DNA from: NIOZ-UU13 sp964444135
Lineage (GTDB): Bacteria; Planctomycetota; Phycisphaerae; Sedimentisphaerales; Anaerobacaceae
Reading direction: 5' to 3'
Length of the DNA stretch: 64,000 nucleotides
NCBI GenBank assembly: GCA_964444135.1
Contig: CAYUFX010000013.1
Location: forward strand, 1-64,000
Shown here: piece by piece, positions 34,757 to 44,526 of the stretch
Numbering within the stretch: position 1 is the stretch's first letter
How the letters are laid out: the number at the start of each line of letters is the position of its first letter
The notes under the pieces: model-generated
Told to the model about the DNA's origin: nothing
What the model saw: only the letters and a program-made list of their open reading frames with translations
The model's database searches: none
Made by a program: the position numbers and the translations under genes

Positions 34757-36871
34757 ATGAAAGAGCAGAGTTTAAAATTGAGGTATTTTTTTTGCTGGGT
34801 GTTGCTTTCGGTATTTTTGATTCAATGTGCCGAGGCTGTTAGTCTTTACGTTTCCACTGAGGGTAGTGACCGGTGGTCGGGGCGGCTGGCGAGGCCGAAC
34901 AGAGAGCGCACCGACGGACCGGTGGCTTCTCTGAGGGGGGCGCGGGATAAGATTCGACGTTTGAAATCACAAGGGCCAATCACAGAGCCGGTGCGGGTAA
35001 TTGTTCAAGATGGTACGTATGTCCTGAGTGAGCCTTTTATATTGACTTCTGAAGACAGTGGAACGAGTGAATGTCCGATTAGCTATGAATCGGCTGATGA
35101 TGCCAGGCCTATTTTTACCGGCGGGCGTGTAATTAAAGGTTTCAAACGCGATGAAAGCGGTATCTGGCAGACTCATATACCAGAAGTTGCAGCCAGTAAA
35201 TGGTATTTTGAGCAGTTGTTCGTGAACGGTCGTCGAGCAGTTCGTGCTCGCACGCCGAATAAGTTCTATCACTATATGGGTGAAACTTCTGAAATTCCGG
35301 TCGAGGGCAGCAAGGACAAATATCGACGGACTACATCCATTAGTCCGGATACTCTTGAGCCTTTGCGAAATCTTGGTAGTGAGGAACTTCGCGATGTTAC
35401 TCTCGTGGCCTATCATAAATGGTGTATCACGCGTCGTTTTATAACGGAGATTGACAAGGCAGCTAATACAATTATTACTGTGGGGGAGAAACTCAAAAGT
35501 TATTCCGGCTGGCCAAAGAATACGCGTTTTCACTTAGAGAATTTGAAGGCTGCTCTTGATACGCCCGGCGAATGGTTTCTGGCTCGGAACGGAACACTGT
35601 ATTATAAGCCCTTGCTCGACGAAGATATGACCAAGGCTGACGTTGTGGCACCAGTGATTGAGAAGTTCGTTATCTTCCAGGGACAACCCGAGGCGGAACA
35701 ATTTGTTGAGCATATCCACTTAAAAGGTCTGGTTTTTCAGCACAACCAATCGTTGTTGCCGGCCAGCGGGTACGCTCCGTATCAGGCTGCGTATGTTACA
35801 GAAGCCGCCATAATGGCCGACGGGGCGCGTAATATAGCGGTGGAGGATTGTGAAATAAGCCACGTTGCAACTTACGGTGTATGGTTTCGTCAAGGCTGCC
35901 GTGACTGTCGGTTTGAGCGTTGCTATCTTTACGACTTGGGGGCCGGGGGTGTACGAATCGGCGAGGGAAGGATTAGTCCCGACCAACCATCCCGCACGAG
36001 TCACATTACCGTCGATAACAATATTATTCACTCAGGGGGCCGGATATATACCTCCGCAGTGGGCGTTTGGATTGGGCAAAGTGGTGACAATACTGTTACG
36101 CACAACGATATTGGAGACCTTTTCTATACAGGTCTTTCGGTCGGTTGGCGATGGGGGTATAGAGAGAGCCTGTCCAAACGCAATAACATCAGTTTCAATC
36201 ATGTGCACCATATCGGCTGGGGTGTGCTGAGTGATATGGGCGGTATTTATACGCTCGGGCCTTCGGAAGGGACTGTCGTCAGTAATAATGTTTTTCACGA
36301 TATCTATTCGTACTCCTACGGCGGCTGGGGACTTTACACCGATGAGGGCAGCACGGGTATCGTTATGGAAAACAATCTGGTCTATAATACCAAGACCGGC
36401 GGCTTCCATCAGCACTATGGAAAAGAAAATGTGATTCGCAACAACATATTGGCTTTTAGCAAACTACACCAAATCCAGGCCACACGAGTGGAGGAGCATC
36501 TGTCTTTTACCTTCGAAAATAACATCGTCTATTGGAATACAGGCCCATTGCTGTCCGGCCCCTGGACGAGAGTCAAAGTCAAAATGCAAAATAACTGCTA
36601 TTGGAATACATCCGGTAAGGAAGTGAAACCCGCCGGGATGACATTAGAAGAATGGCAGCAAAAGGGACAAGATGCAGGCTCGATTATAGCGGACCCGATG
36701 TTCGTTGACGCTGAGAATTTGGATTTTCGTCTGAAGTCAAACTCCCCTGCCCTAAAGATAGGATTTAAGCCCTTCGATTACAGCAAAGCCGGAGTATATG
36801 GTGACCCTGCCTGGGTAAACAAAGCCCAAGAGGTAACATTTCCGCCCTTGGAATTACCTCCACAGCCATAG
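34757..36871 (+). CDS. Right-handed beta-helix protein, GH141-like
   Basis: A signal peptide covers about residues 1-28. The mature start SLYVSTEGSDRWSGRLARPN and the segment GPVASLRGARDKIRRLK are typical of secreted beta-helix glycosidases such as GH141 (alpha-L-fucosidase/xylanase). The phrase PISYESADDARPIFTGGR follows. Repeated Asn-rich turns (NNIIHSGG, NNVFHDIY, NNLVYNT, NNILAF, NNIVYW) mark the helix coils from about residue 330 to 630. AGGAG lies 10 bases before the ATG. Substrate is unproven. A fucose-type target fits the neighbouring isomerase-like gene. Confidence 0.75.
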   Translation: MKEQSLKLRYFFCWVLLSVFLIQCAEAVSLYVSTEGSDRWSGRLARPNRERTDGPVASLRGARDKIRRLKSQGPITEPVRVIVQDGTYVLSEPFILTSEDSGTSECPISYESADDARPIFTGGRVIKGFKRDESGIWQTHIPEVAASKWYFEQLFVNGRRAVRARTPNKFYHYMGETSEIPVEGSKDKYRRTTSISPDTLEPLRNLGSEELRDVTLVAYHKWCITRRFITEIDKAANTIITVGEKLKSYSGWPKNTRFHLENLKAALDTPGEWFLARNGTLYYKPLLDEDMTKADVVAPVIEKFVIFQGQPEAEQFVEHIHLKGLVFQHNQSLLPASGYAPYQAAYVTEAAIMADGARNIAVEDCEISHVATYGVWFRQGCRDCRFERCYLYDLGAGGVRIGEGRISPDQPSRTSHITVDNNIIHSGGRIYTSAVGVWIGQSGDNTVTHNDIGDLFYTGLSVGWRWGYRESLSKRNNISFNHVHHIGWGVLSDMGGIYTLGPSEGTVVSNNVFHDIYSYSYGGWGLYTDEGSTGIVMENNLVYNTKTGGFHQHYGKENVIRNNILAFSKLHQIQATRVEEHLSFTFENNIVYWNTGPLLSGPWTRVKVKMQNNCYWNTSGKEVKPAGMTLEEWQQKGQDAGSIIADPMFVDAENLDFRLKSNSPALKIGFKPFDYSKAGVYGDPAWVNKAQEVTFPPLELPPQP

Positions 36872-37095
36872 AGATTAACTATAGTGCGCATTACCATCCG
36901 TAATAGACGGCCTTTACAGGCATCCCAACGGTGATTGTTAAGTAAATTACTCATATATAATGCAACCTTGCAGGTCTTTGCAAGCAAGGTTAGAATTATC
37001 CTTATTTTATTGTAGCTCTCATCAAATATATTTTTTTCTATTATTACTAATTCCGTTTTGGAAAATCTTCGTTTGGGTTATGAGTGAGGATAGAT

Positions 37096-39576
37096 ATGAT
37101 TACGAAGGAAAGGATTGTTTTGAAGACCGGCATCAAATCAAAAAGCACTCTCGAACGCAGAATCGGGGGAAAATCCTCAAAGGGACGTAAGCTCAGAAAG
37201 ATTTCACGTTTGCGCAAGCCCGAGGATATGCCTTTAGAACAATGGCAGATTGCATTGCGAAAGCAGTTTGGGCAGGAGCAGAATTTTCGTCTCAAGAATG
37301 TTGGGGATGAGCCGATTTTCTCGGAATTTATCGTTAAAAATCCGCAAACACAAAGTGAATACCGTGTTGCAATTCGTGGACAAAGGATAGGAGACAATTA
37401 CTGCTCGTGCCCCGATTTTGCCGTTAATACTCTTGGCACCTGCAAACATATCGAATTTACGCTCGTAAAATTGCAGCGAAAACGAGGCGGTAAAAAAGCC
37501 CTGGCGGAGGGCTTCAAACCTGCCTACTCTGAAATCTATCTTCGCTATGGAGCCAAACGCGAAGTGATATTCAAACCCGGGACTCAATGTCCACAATCTC
37601 TGCTGGAACTTGTTTTACATTACTTTGATAACTATGGAATTCTAAAACCACAGTTTTACCAGGAGTTTGATACGTTTATGAGAAGAGCCGGGGCATTAAA
37701 ACATGACCTGCGCTGCTACGAGGACACAATAGAGTTTATTGCCCAGGTCAGGGACCAGCTCCGCCTAAGGAAACGAATTGATAAAGCTTTCCCAAATGAT
37801 ACCAGCAGTACTGCATTCAAGAATCTGTTGAAGGCTCCGCTATATCCTTATCAGTGCAAAGGCGCTTTATTTGCGGCCAAAGCGGGACGAAGCCTCATTG
37901 CCGACGACATGGGTCTCGGCAAGACCATTCAGGCAATTGCAGCAGTTGAGATATTAGACCGGACAGTTGGCCTTGAGCGGGTGCTCATCGTGTCACCGAC
38001 TTCGCTGAAGCATCAATGGAAACAGGAAATTGAAAGATTCTGCAACCGTTCGGTCGTAGTTGTTGAAGGTTCCCTCGCAAAACGGGCTGGACTATACGCA
38101 TCTGACTCATTTTACAAGGTTACCAACTATGATGTTATTCACCGCGACCTTGAGCTTATTTGCAATTGGGCGCCGGAGATGGTTATTCTCGATGAGGCTC
38201 AGCGAATCAAGAACTGGAAGACACGAAGAGCACGAAGCGTGAAAAAACTCGATTCCAGATATGCCATTGTGCTTACGGGGACGCCGTTAGAGAATCGATT
38301 GGAGGAATTACACTCTATAGTTGAATTTGTGGACCGCTTCCACCTGGGACCGATGTTCCGTTTTCTTGCCGAGCACCAGCATGTCGACGAAGACGGCAAG
38401 GTGATAGGATATCATAACCTCTCGAAAATCGCAAAATCCTTGGAGCCGATTCTTGTTAGACGAATCAAAAACGAAGTCTTGAAGGAACTTCCTGAACGTC
38501 TGGAAAAAAACTATTTTGTTCCAATGACCGATGAGCAGATGAAGCATCATGAAGAAAATCGCGAAACTGTCGCACGTATCGTTGCCAAGTGGCGCCGGTT
38601 TGGCTTCTTATCTGAAACCGACCAGAGAATACTAATGATAGCTTTGCAGAATATGCGTATGAGCTGCAACAGCACATATCTTCTCGACAAGAAGACCGAT
38701 TACGGTGTTAAGGCTGACGAACTAATTTTGGTGCTTGAAGAAATCTTTGAACGACCGGACACAAAGGCAGTAGTATTCAGCCAATGGCTGGGAACTCATG
38801 AATTACTTCTGGACCGCCTTAAATCAGCCAAGCGTAATTATGTGCTGTTTCACGGTAGAATTCCCGGCAGGGCAAGAAAAGACCTGATAAAGCAATTCAA
38901 AAACGACCCTGAATGTCGGGTGTTTCTCTCAACCGACGCCGGCGGAGTTGGGCTGAATCTGCAGAACGCCTCAGCCGTGGTCAATATGGATTTGCCCTGG
39001 AACCCGGCGGTGCTGGAACAGCGTATCGGCCGGATTCACCGCCTTGGTCAGCATCGGCCGGTTCGGGTAGTAAACTTTGTTGCTCAGGGAACAATCGAGC
39101 ACGGAATGCTTTCACTGCTGTCTTTTAAGCAATCCCTCTTTTCAGGTGTTCTTGACAAAGGAAAAGATGAGGTTTTTCTTGGGGGAACAAGGCTAAAACG
39201 ATTTATGGATTCCGTTGACAAGGCTACCAACACTATTCCCGAACCGATGCCCAGACAGCTCGAGCATGGAGGAGATGGAGAAGAGATTAAGCAAGAACTC
39301 TCAATTACAGCAGAAAAGCAAATTGGTGCAGAGCCAGAACGAGAGCAGGCGTGGAACGATATGATTTCAGCCGGCTTGACATTCCTTGACAAACTTGGTC
39401 AAACACTGCTTGGTGAAAAAGACCAACCACATAAGCCAATTTCAAAAACCTTTTCCGGATTAAAAATTGAAACGGATAAAACAACAGGCCAGCGCCATCT
39501 GACATTCCCGATACCAAAAAAGGAGACTATTCAGGGTATAGTTAATCTGCTTAATGAGTTCTCAAAGAAGCTATAA
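37096..39576 (+). CDS. SNF2-family helicase with N-terminal SWIM zinc finger
   Basis: This is a predicted DNA translocase of the Swi2/Snf2 family. The SWIM motif YCSCPDFAVNTLGTCKH lies at about residues 102-118. The helicase core has motif I DDMGLGKT (about 270), motif II DEAQ (about 366), LTGTPLENRLEEL, VVFSQW, ATP-site LSTDAGGVGLNLQ and motif VI QRIGRIHRLGQ (about 642). The start is taken at the ATG at 37096, which has GAGGA five bases upstream; a GTG at 37084 would add four residues. Such proteins act in transcription recycling or repair, and some belong to defence loci. No restriction or methylase gene is adjacent. The island at 41.4-43.7 kb is separated from it by the symporter gene. Confidence 0.92.
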   Translation: MITKERIVLKTGIKSKSTLERRIGGKSSKGRKLRKISRLRKPEDMPLEQWQIALRKQFGQEQNFRLKNVGDEPIFSEFIVKNPQTQSEYRVAIRGQRIGDNYCSCPDFAVNTLGTCKHIEFTLVKLQRKRGGKKALAEGFKPAYSEIYLRYGAKREVIFKPGTQCPQSLLELVLHYFDNYGILKPQFYQEFDTFMRRAGALKHDLRCYEDTIEFIAQVRDQLRLRKRIDKAFPNDTSSTAFKNLLKAPLYPYQCKGALFAAKAGRSLIADDMGLGKTIQAIAAVEILDRTVGLERVLIVSPTSLKHQWKQEIERFCNRSVVVVEGSLAKRAGLYASDSFYKVTNYDVIHRDLELICNWAPEMVILDEAQRIKNWKTRRARSVKKLDSRYAIVLTGTPLENRLEELHSIVEFVDRFHLGPMFRFLAEHQHVDEDGKVIGYHNLSKIAKSLEPILVRRIKNEVLKELPERLEKNYFVPMTDEQMKHHEENRETVARIVAKWRRFGFLSETDQRILMIALQNMRMSCNSTYLLDKKTDYGVKADELILVLEEIFERPDTKAVVFSQWLGTHELLLDRLKSAKRNYVLFHGRIPGRARKDLIKQFKNDPECRVFLSTDAGGVGLNLQNASAVVNMDLPWNPAVLEQRIGRIHRLGQHRPVRVVNFVAQGTIEHGMLSLLSFKQSLFSGVLDKGKDEVFLGGTRLKRFMDSVDKATNTIPEPMPRQLEHGGDGEEIKQELSITAEKQIGAEPEREQAWNDMISAGLTFLDKLGQTLLGEKDQPHKPISKTFSGLKIETDKTTGQRHLTFPIPKKETIQGIVNLLNEFSKKL

Positions 39577-39644
39577 AGTATCAGTTGGTAAATTTTAAGC
39601 GACTGCTTTTCTATCAATTTTAAGAGTGTTAATCTAACTTTTCA

Positions 39645-41135
39645 ATGTCAATTCAAACGCTAATTACGTTTATTGCTTATTTTATAGTTTTGTTAGGTAT
39701 CGGCTTTTTCTTTTATCGAAGGTCGGCCAATATAGAGGACTATCTGTTGGGCGGCAGGGGTATGGGCTCGTGGGTAACGGCACTTTCGGCACAGGCGAGC
39801 GATATGAGCGGCTGGCTTCTCATGGGGCTGCCGGGGGCAATTTACTTAGGCGGGATGGGAAAGACATGGATTGCAACAGGCCTTTTTATCGGGACGGTCT
39901 TAAACTGGAAGCTGGTTTCGGCAAGACTGAGGATTTATACGGAGAAGACCAATGCGATAACACTGCCGTGCTTTTTTGAGGCGCGTTTCAGGGACCCGAC
40001 GGGCCTGTTAAGAATAGGTTCGGCGATAATAATACTGATATTTTTCGCCATATACGCTTCTTCGGGACTTGTGGCAACGGGACTGTTGTTTGAATCGACC
40101 TTTAACGTTAAATATCACGTCGCGGTAATTATCGGTGGGCTTGTCATTATTGCATATACATTCTTAGGAGGTTTTTTAGCAGTATGCTGGACGGACCTGT
40201 TGCAGGGTGCGCTAATGGTCTTTGCGATAGTGATAGTTCCGGCTCTGACCTATCATACAGTTGGGGGGGCTGAAGCAATAATAGAAGCGATGGAGTTAAA
40301 ACATATATCGGCAAGTTTAATACCGCAAGGGCAGAATTTGTCTGCTGGTATTTTAATGATAATCTCCAGCATGGCGTGGGGCCTGGGGTACTTTGGCCAG
40401 CCGCATATATTAGTGCGATTTATGAGCATAAAATCGATAAAAAAAATTAGTAAATCTATGGCTATCGCTATTGTCTGGGTCTTTCTATCATTAGGCGGAG
40501 CGGTGATTGTCGGCTTCATCGGTATAGCTATGTTCGAGAATCTCAGCGGCGGTGAAGAAGAAAAGGTTTTTATCTATATGATACGCGACCTGTTCAATCC
40601 CTGGTTCGGAGGGATATTATTGGCGGCGATTTTCTCGGCTATTATGTCAACGATAGATTCGCAATTGCTGGTCTCATCGTCGGCGTTGTCAGAAGATTTC
40701 TACAGTAAAGCAATAAGGAAAGAAGCATCCGGAAGAGAGATTGTTTTTGTTGGAAGAGCCTGTGTCGTCATAATCTCAATCATAGCACTAATTATGGCGT
40801 TGGACCGTGATAACACGATTCTGGGAATAGTCTCCTACGCCTGGGGCGGCTTCGGAGCGGCTTTTGGACCTTTGGTTCTTTTTGCATTGTTCAGTCGCAA
40901 GACAAGCTGGCAATCAGCGTTGGCCGGAATGGTAACCGGAACCGTAGTGCTTGTGTTGTGGAAGCGGATTGGATTAAGCGATACGATGTATGAAATCGTC
41001 CCCGGCTTCATCGCAAATTGTCTTATGATTTTGCTAATCAACTTTTTCATCGGCCAAAAAGACCAAAGCGTCTTGAAAGAATTTGATGATGTTGTAAGCA
41101 AAATCAAGAACGTACAGCCCGACACGTCAACCTAA
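39645..41135 (+). CDS. Sodium:solute symporter (PutP-like)
   Basis: This is an SSS-family transporter of 496 residues with about 13 membrane helices, closest by motif to sodium/proline symporters. Evidence includes YLLGGRGMGSWVTALSAQASDMSGWLLMG, GTVLNWKLVSARLR, YTFLGGFLAVCWTDLLQG, GLGYFGQPHILVRFM and IFSAIMSTIDSQLLVSSSAL. No clear ribosome binding site is seen. The substrate may be proline or another small solute. It is not in an obvious operon, lying 68 bases after the helicase gene. Confidence 0.9.
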   Translation: MSIQTLITFIAYFIVLLGIGFFFYRRSANIEDYLLGGRGMGSWVTALSAQASDMSGWLLMGLPGAIYLGGMGKTWIATGLFIGTVLNWKLVSARLRIYTEKTNAITLPCFFEARFRDPTGLLRIGSAIIILIFFAIYASSGLVATGLLFESTFNVKYHVAVIIGGLVIIAYTFLGGFLAVCWTDLLQGALMVFAIVIVPALTYHTVGGAEAIIEAMELKHISASLIPQGQNLSAGILMIISSMAWGLGYFGQPHILVRFMSIKSIKKISKSMAIAIVWVFLSLGGAVIVGFIGIAMFENLSGGEEEKVFIYMIRDLFNPWFGGILLAAIFSAIMSTIDSQLLVSSSALSEDFYSKAIRKEASGREIVFVGRACVVIISIIALIMALDRDNTILGIVSYAWGGFGAAFGPLVLFALFSRKTSWQSALAGMVTGTVVLVLWKRIGLSDTMYEIVPGFIANCLMILLINFFIGQKDQSVLKEFDDVVSKIKNVQPDTST

Positions 41136-41138
41136 ATT

Positions 41139-41204
41139 GTCATTCCGAGCGCAGTCCCCGTTTTTGCTTTCACAAGAAAGCAAGGGGACGCAGTCGAGGA
41201 ATCT
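41139..41204. repeat. Dispersed GTCATTCCGAGCG...GGAATCT hairpin
   Basis: GTCCCC and TTGCTTTC are mirrored by GAAAGCAA and GGGGAC around a four-base loop, all flanked by GTCATTCC and GAGGAATCT. It directly follows the symporter gene and could act as its terminator as well as being a dispersed repeat. Confidence 0.6.
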
Positions 41205-41422
41205 ATTTAAACAAGCCATCTGCTAAAGAAACACAAATAATCCATGACAAACAGTCTCACGTGTGCTAATATAAATCTCACCGATGCCGAACCAGCCGGT
41301 TCTGAAGCATCCGTTTAGATATCCCTATGCGAGATACGTAAGAACCTCAATTAATGGGAACTGGTAGGATAGGCAACTCGATTACCTATGCTGAATGAAA
41401 AGAAAAATTTGCTTGGAGAGTA

Positions 41423-42247
41423 ATGAACAGCATGGGCAGGAAAACCTGCCAATCCTATTGCTCTAATAAACCCGATGAAGATAAAAGTATGGATTTTTCA
41501 TATAAAAACAGATTTGTTGCTTTCTTAGATATTCTTGGTTTTAGAGATGTCATTGACAGATCAAAGCGTGAGCCACCTGAAGTAACAATAGAGGAAATTC
41601 TCTCATTACTCAATTATCCGGAGCCCGTCGCAAAAGGGAAGATGCTTATAGGCGAAGTTGGCGATATATGGGAATCGGATCACAAGTTCACGCAGTTCTC
41701 AGACAATATAGTTATTTCCACAGAATATAGTGAAGCGGGATTATTGTATCTTGTTGATCATATCGAACGCATCGCCTTTGGTCTTTTGAGACTTGGATTT
41801 TTCTGCAGAGGAGGCATTGCAAGTGGTTTGCTCTATCACGATAAGAACATTGTATTTGGCCCGGCAATGATTGAAGCCTACGATCTCGAACATGAGAAAG
41901 CGGTTCACCCTAGAGTCATCCTTTCAGAAGATGTTAAGAGATTCGCCTGCTCCATGAGTGCGGGCCAAGGCGTTGTGATAATGAGAAAGCTATATCAAGG
42001 TGAAGATTACTATATGGTTCATGCGCTTAGACTTTTAGCTTTTGCTCTTGGGATACTTGGTGATAGCGGTAAATGGGAAATGGACTACTTGAATATCTGG
42101 TTGCATCTTCGAAAAGAAATATCAAGATTGTCTGACCAACCTAAAGAAAAAAAGAAGATTGAATGGTTCAAGCAATATTTTAAAAACACAGTTTCAGTTG
42201 ACAAACTTAGATTATTAATGGCAGTCCAAAAACAGCAAAGACAATAG
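41423..42247 (+). CDS. Divergent class III nucleotide cyclase-like protein
   Basis: This protein of up to 274 residues is not a standard family I can name. RFVAFLDILGFRD resembles the first strand of class III cyclases (ADIxGFT, first metal Asp). FTQFSDNIVIS resembles the KxxGDxxM strand (second metal Asp). CRGGIASGLLYH resembles the RIGIxxGPV strand, and PRVILSEDV the strand after it. A true activity is unproven. GGAGAG is close to the ATG at 41423; an ATG at 41489 (MDFSYKNRF) is also possible and would start nearer the domain. It heads a three-gene accessory stretch with no housekeeping gene. Confidence 0.5.
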   Translation: MNSMGRKTCQSYCSNKPDEDKSMDFSYKNRFVAFLDILGFRDVIDRSKREPPEVTIEEILSLLNYPEPVAKGKMLIGEVGDIWESDHKFTQFSDNIVISTEYSEAGLLYLVDHIERIAFGLLRLGFFCRGGIASGLLYHDKNIVFGPAMIEAYDLEHEKAVHPRVILSEDVKRFACSMSAGQGVVIMRKLYQGEDYYMVHALRLLAFALGILGDSGKWEMDYLNIWLHLRKEISRLSDQPKEKKKIEWFKQYFKNTVSVDKLRLLMAVQKQQRQ

Positions 42248-42421
42248 AAAAACTAGAGAAATACTAATTACAGCACCCATTGCAAAGAATAGGGTGTTTG
42301 TCCGGTACTTTTTTGATTAGCATAAAATCAATAGAAACCGTGTTGTATATTATTATGTTAGTGCCTAAGAGCAATTAACGACAAGTTTCTTTTTTCAACA
42401 TGAATTTGAAAGGAATCAAAC

Positions 42422-42586
42422 ATGACCGACTGTCCTTATACATTCAAAATCGAGAGAAATGTGTCTCTGGAAAAAACAGATCTACCAGAGTATACGCGTC
42501 AACACGGTAACCATCTTAAAGAAGATATTGAAAAGGTATTTAAGGAAGAGCTCATCATCAGGCTAAAGCAATCTGGAAAAATTTAG
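42422..42586 (+). CDS. Small hypothetical protein, 54 residues
   Basis: AAAGGA lies about 7 bases before the ATG. The protein starts MTDCPYTFKIERNVSLEKTD and ends RLKQSGKI. It is soluble and charged, with an amphipathic C-terminal helix (HLKEDIEKVFKEELIIRLKQ). No family is recognised. It lies between the cyclase-like and the nuclease-like genes and could be a small partner of either. Confidence 0.45.
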   Translation: MTDCPYTFKIERNVSLEKTDLPEYTRQHGNHLKEDIEKVFKEELIIRLKQSGKI

Positions 42587-42670
42587 TTTTTTTCAAAAAA
42601 GAAGATGTTACTAACATCCGGCTAGTACCTTGCCCCCTAAGAACTTGTCGTTATCAGAGAATATCTTGTT

Positions 42671-43672
42671 ATGGCTGGCAAAGAAGAGAATCCCATGGTA
42701 TCGTGGATTGCCAAATACGATGCAGCGCTTGCTGACAAAGAGAAATTGGCGTCAATTTATGACAAGATTTGGCGACGCAGTATCCGCCCCAAACTGCTCA
42801 AACCTGGGTGTGTTTGTTACTTGGGAAATGCATTCGGGTATCAGGCTCCTTGGTTTGAAGAATGCGGCCTGATCCGGAGAGGTTGGCAATACAGGTTGGA
42901 GGAAGGAGCAAAGGTTCTGATGCCCAAATTGAGCAATCTAGATAAGGGACATCTCACCAAAAGAATGCGAGACACTGAGTCCACATCGGCTGAGGAGGAA
43001 CTCTTGTTGGCAAGAGGATTTGCCCAGGAGTTCAGAGAAAAAGCGATCACTGTGCCACGGATATGCTCGTACAAGGCTCAACCAGAGTTCGAAGTGAATA
43101 TAGACGGTCATCGAATACTGGTGGAAGCGAAGGGTCGGGTCACGTCAAAATCTGTTGAGCAAGAACGAGAGCAAAGACGCAAGATCGATTCCATGCTCGG
43201 TATCAGGATTCAGTCGTCCCCTCTCCTTGATGACAAAATCGATGAATGGATTAAGAACAAGATTCCCAATACACTTCGACATAAGTCCGTGTGCGGTAAA
43301 GGATTTGTCCTTGTTCTATCATTTTACACGTTGTGCTCTGACTTCTGTGCAAACATTGACATGATCCGTGAGTTTGCGTTGAAGCCGGGCAATCCTAACT
43401 ATTTTCTGAAGAAGCCTTGTGATCTTAGCCTACCGTATAAACACTGGGCACTGGCCATGGCCTTGGTCTCTGGGGGTTCTATCCAAGGAGTATGGTTTAA
43501 TCCCACTGTGCGTGAGAGGCTAAAAATTGATATGACCACACAAGAACGTATTCGCACCGCGATCAAGAATTCGTTCTATCCTCGGGAAGACGAGGTATTT
43601 TTTGATGAAGATATGTCCGACAAAGAACATAAGTCAGCATTGTGCAAAATGTCAGGCCACACAAAACAATAA
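42671..43672 (+). CDS. PD-(D/E)XK nuclease-like hypothetical protein
   Basis: The 333-residue protein has no signal peptide. The central part has EEELLLARGFAQEFREK followed by PEFEVNIDGHRILVEAKGR. This resembles the PD-(D/E)XK core: an upstream Glu on a helix, an acidic residue at the start of a strand (PEF) and E-A-K at the end of the next. The pattern is weakly supported because the first acidic position is Glu rather than Asp. The C-terminal part is unrecognised. The ribosome binding site is poor. It follows the small ORF by 84 bases. Such proteins are common in accessory and defence regions. Confidence 0.5.
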   Translation: MAGKEENPMVSWIAKYDAALADKEKLASIYDKIWRRSIRPKLLKPGCVCYLGNAFGYQAPWFEECGLIRRGWQYRLEEGAKVLMPKLSNLDKGHLTKRMRDTESTSAEEELLLARGFAQEFREKAITVPRICSYKAQPEFEVNIDGHRILVEAKGRVTSKSVEQEREQRRKIDSMLGIRIQSSPLLDDKIDEWIKNKIPNTLRHKSVCGKGFVLVLSFYTLCSDFCANIDMIREFALKPGNPNYFLKKPCDLSLPYKHWALAMALVSGGSIQGVWFNPTVRERLKIDMTTQERIRTAIKNSFYPREDEVFFDEDMSDKEHKSALCKMSGHTKQ

Positions 43673-44526
43673 GGTAAATAGTGCGAAATATCGCTCCGCA
43701 CGTGGGACGGGAGGCAAGCGAGGATAATGAAAAAGATACCGTTAGGAAACGGCCCGAACGTAAAAGTTGATGACTAAATGCTATCCGTTCTACACAATAC
43801 AAGCCAGCAGACAGTGAGTTGTATCTGAGATTTTTTAGGATTTCACTCGACAAATAACCTTATTTATGATATAATACACATAATAATGGATTAGAATCAC
43901 AATAAATTGTCAACCGTCAATAATCAATCAGAAAGGTGGATTCCCAGTGTTGAAGATTCGTCCTTCCTTGGACGGAGTCAATAGTCAATTACCAATTAAC
44001 CAATTAACTATTTAACCAGATTATCCAAATTAACCATTTAATCACTCACAATCATCGAGAATCCAGTTATTTACGTGCCTATAAGGCACCTCTACATCTG
44101 TCGAGAATCCTCTACAAATCAGCCCTTTTTGTGCAAAACAAACCCAATTTCCGAAAACCAACAACGAACTTAAACTCATTAGTAACAATGGATTATGAAA
44201 ATATAAGCGATTGGACACTTGTTGAAAACAAACCCAAACAAACCCAACGCTATATCAAGAACAGCAGCAGCGATGGAGGCGAAGATCGAGGCTGGGTGCA
44301 CTTCGTGCACCGGACAGGGCCAACCCCGGCCCAGGACACGACAAACTGGCACGGATTTACCTGGGAAATCCCGGTTAATAATTGTCATTCTGAGCGTGAG
44401 CGAAGTATCTCATTTGGAGCATTTGAAATTGACATTTCGAATTTGTTTCGAATTTCGGATTTCGATATTCGGATTTGCTTCCCCTCTCCCTTGACAGCAC
44501 GCCTCCCAATACGTAAAGTGGCGGCA
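43673..44526. other. Gene-free region upstream of polA
   Basis: The stretch has no convincing gene. It contains AT-rich AACCAATTAAC-type short repeats (43970-44050) and one copy of the dispersed AAACAAACCCAAT repeat with its exact 31-bp lead (44090-44260). A GTCATTCTGAGCG repeat fragment sits near 44387. An open frame that runs into polA from 44131 is a product of the repeat and is not part of the protein. Confidence 0.65.
44090..44260 (+). repeat. Dispersed AAACAAACCCAAT repeat, polA-side copy
   Basis: The first 31 bases (44090-44120) are identical to 380-410. The body repeats GCAAAACAAACCCAATTTCC, then a CAATGGATTATGAAAATATA segment. It reads in frame into polA, which would cause automatic callers to place the polA start too early. 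Confidence 0.75.

Noticed and set aside
44131..44526. N-terminal extension of polA by 132 codons
   Set aside because: The extension is a translation of a dispersed repeat also present at 380-760. The family start (MAKTLYIIDGHAHIY) is at 44527.
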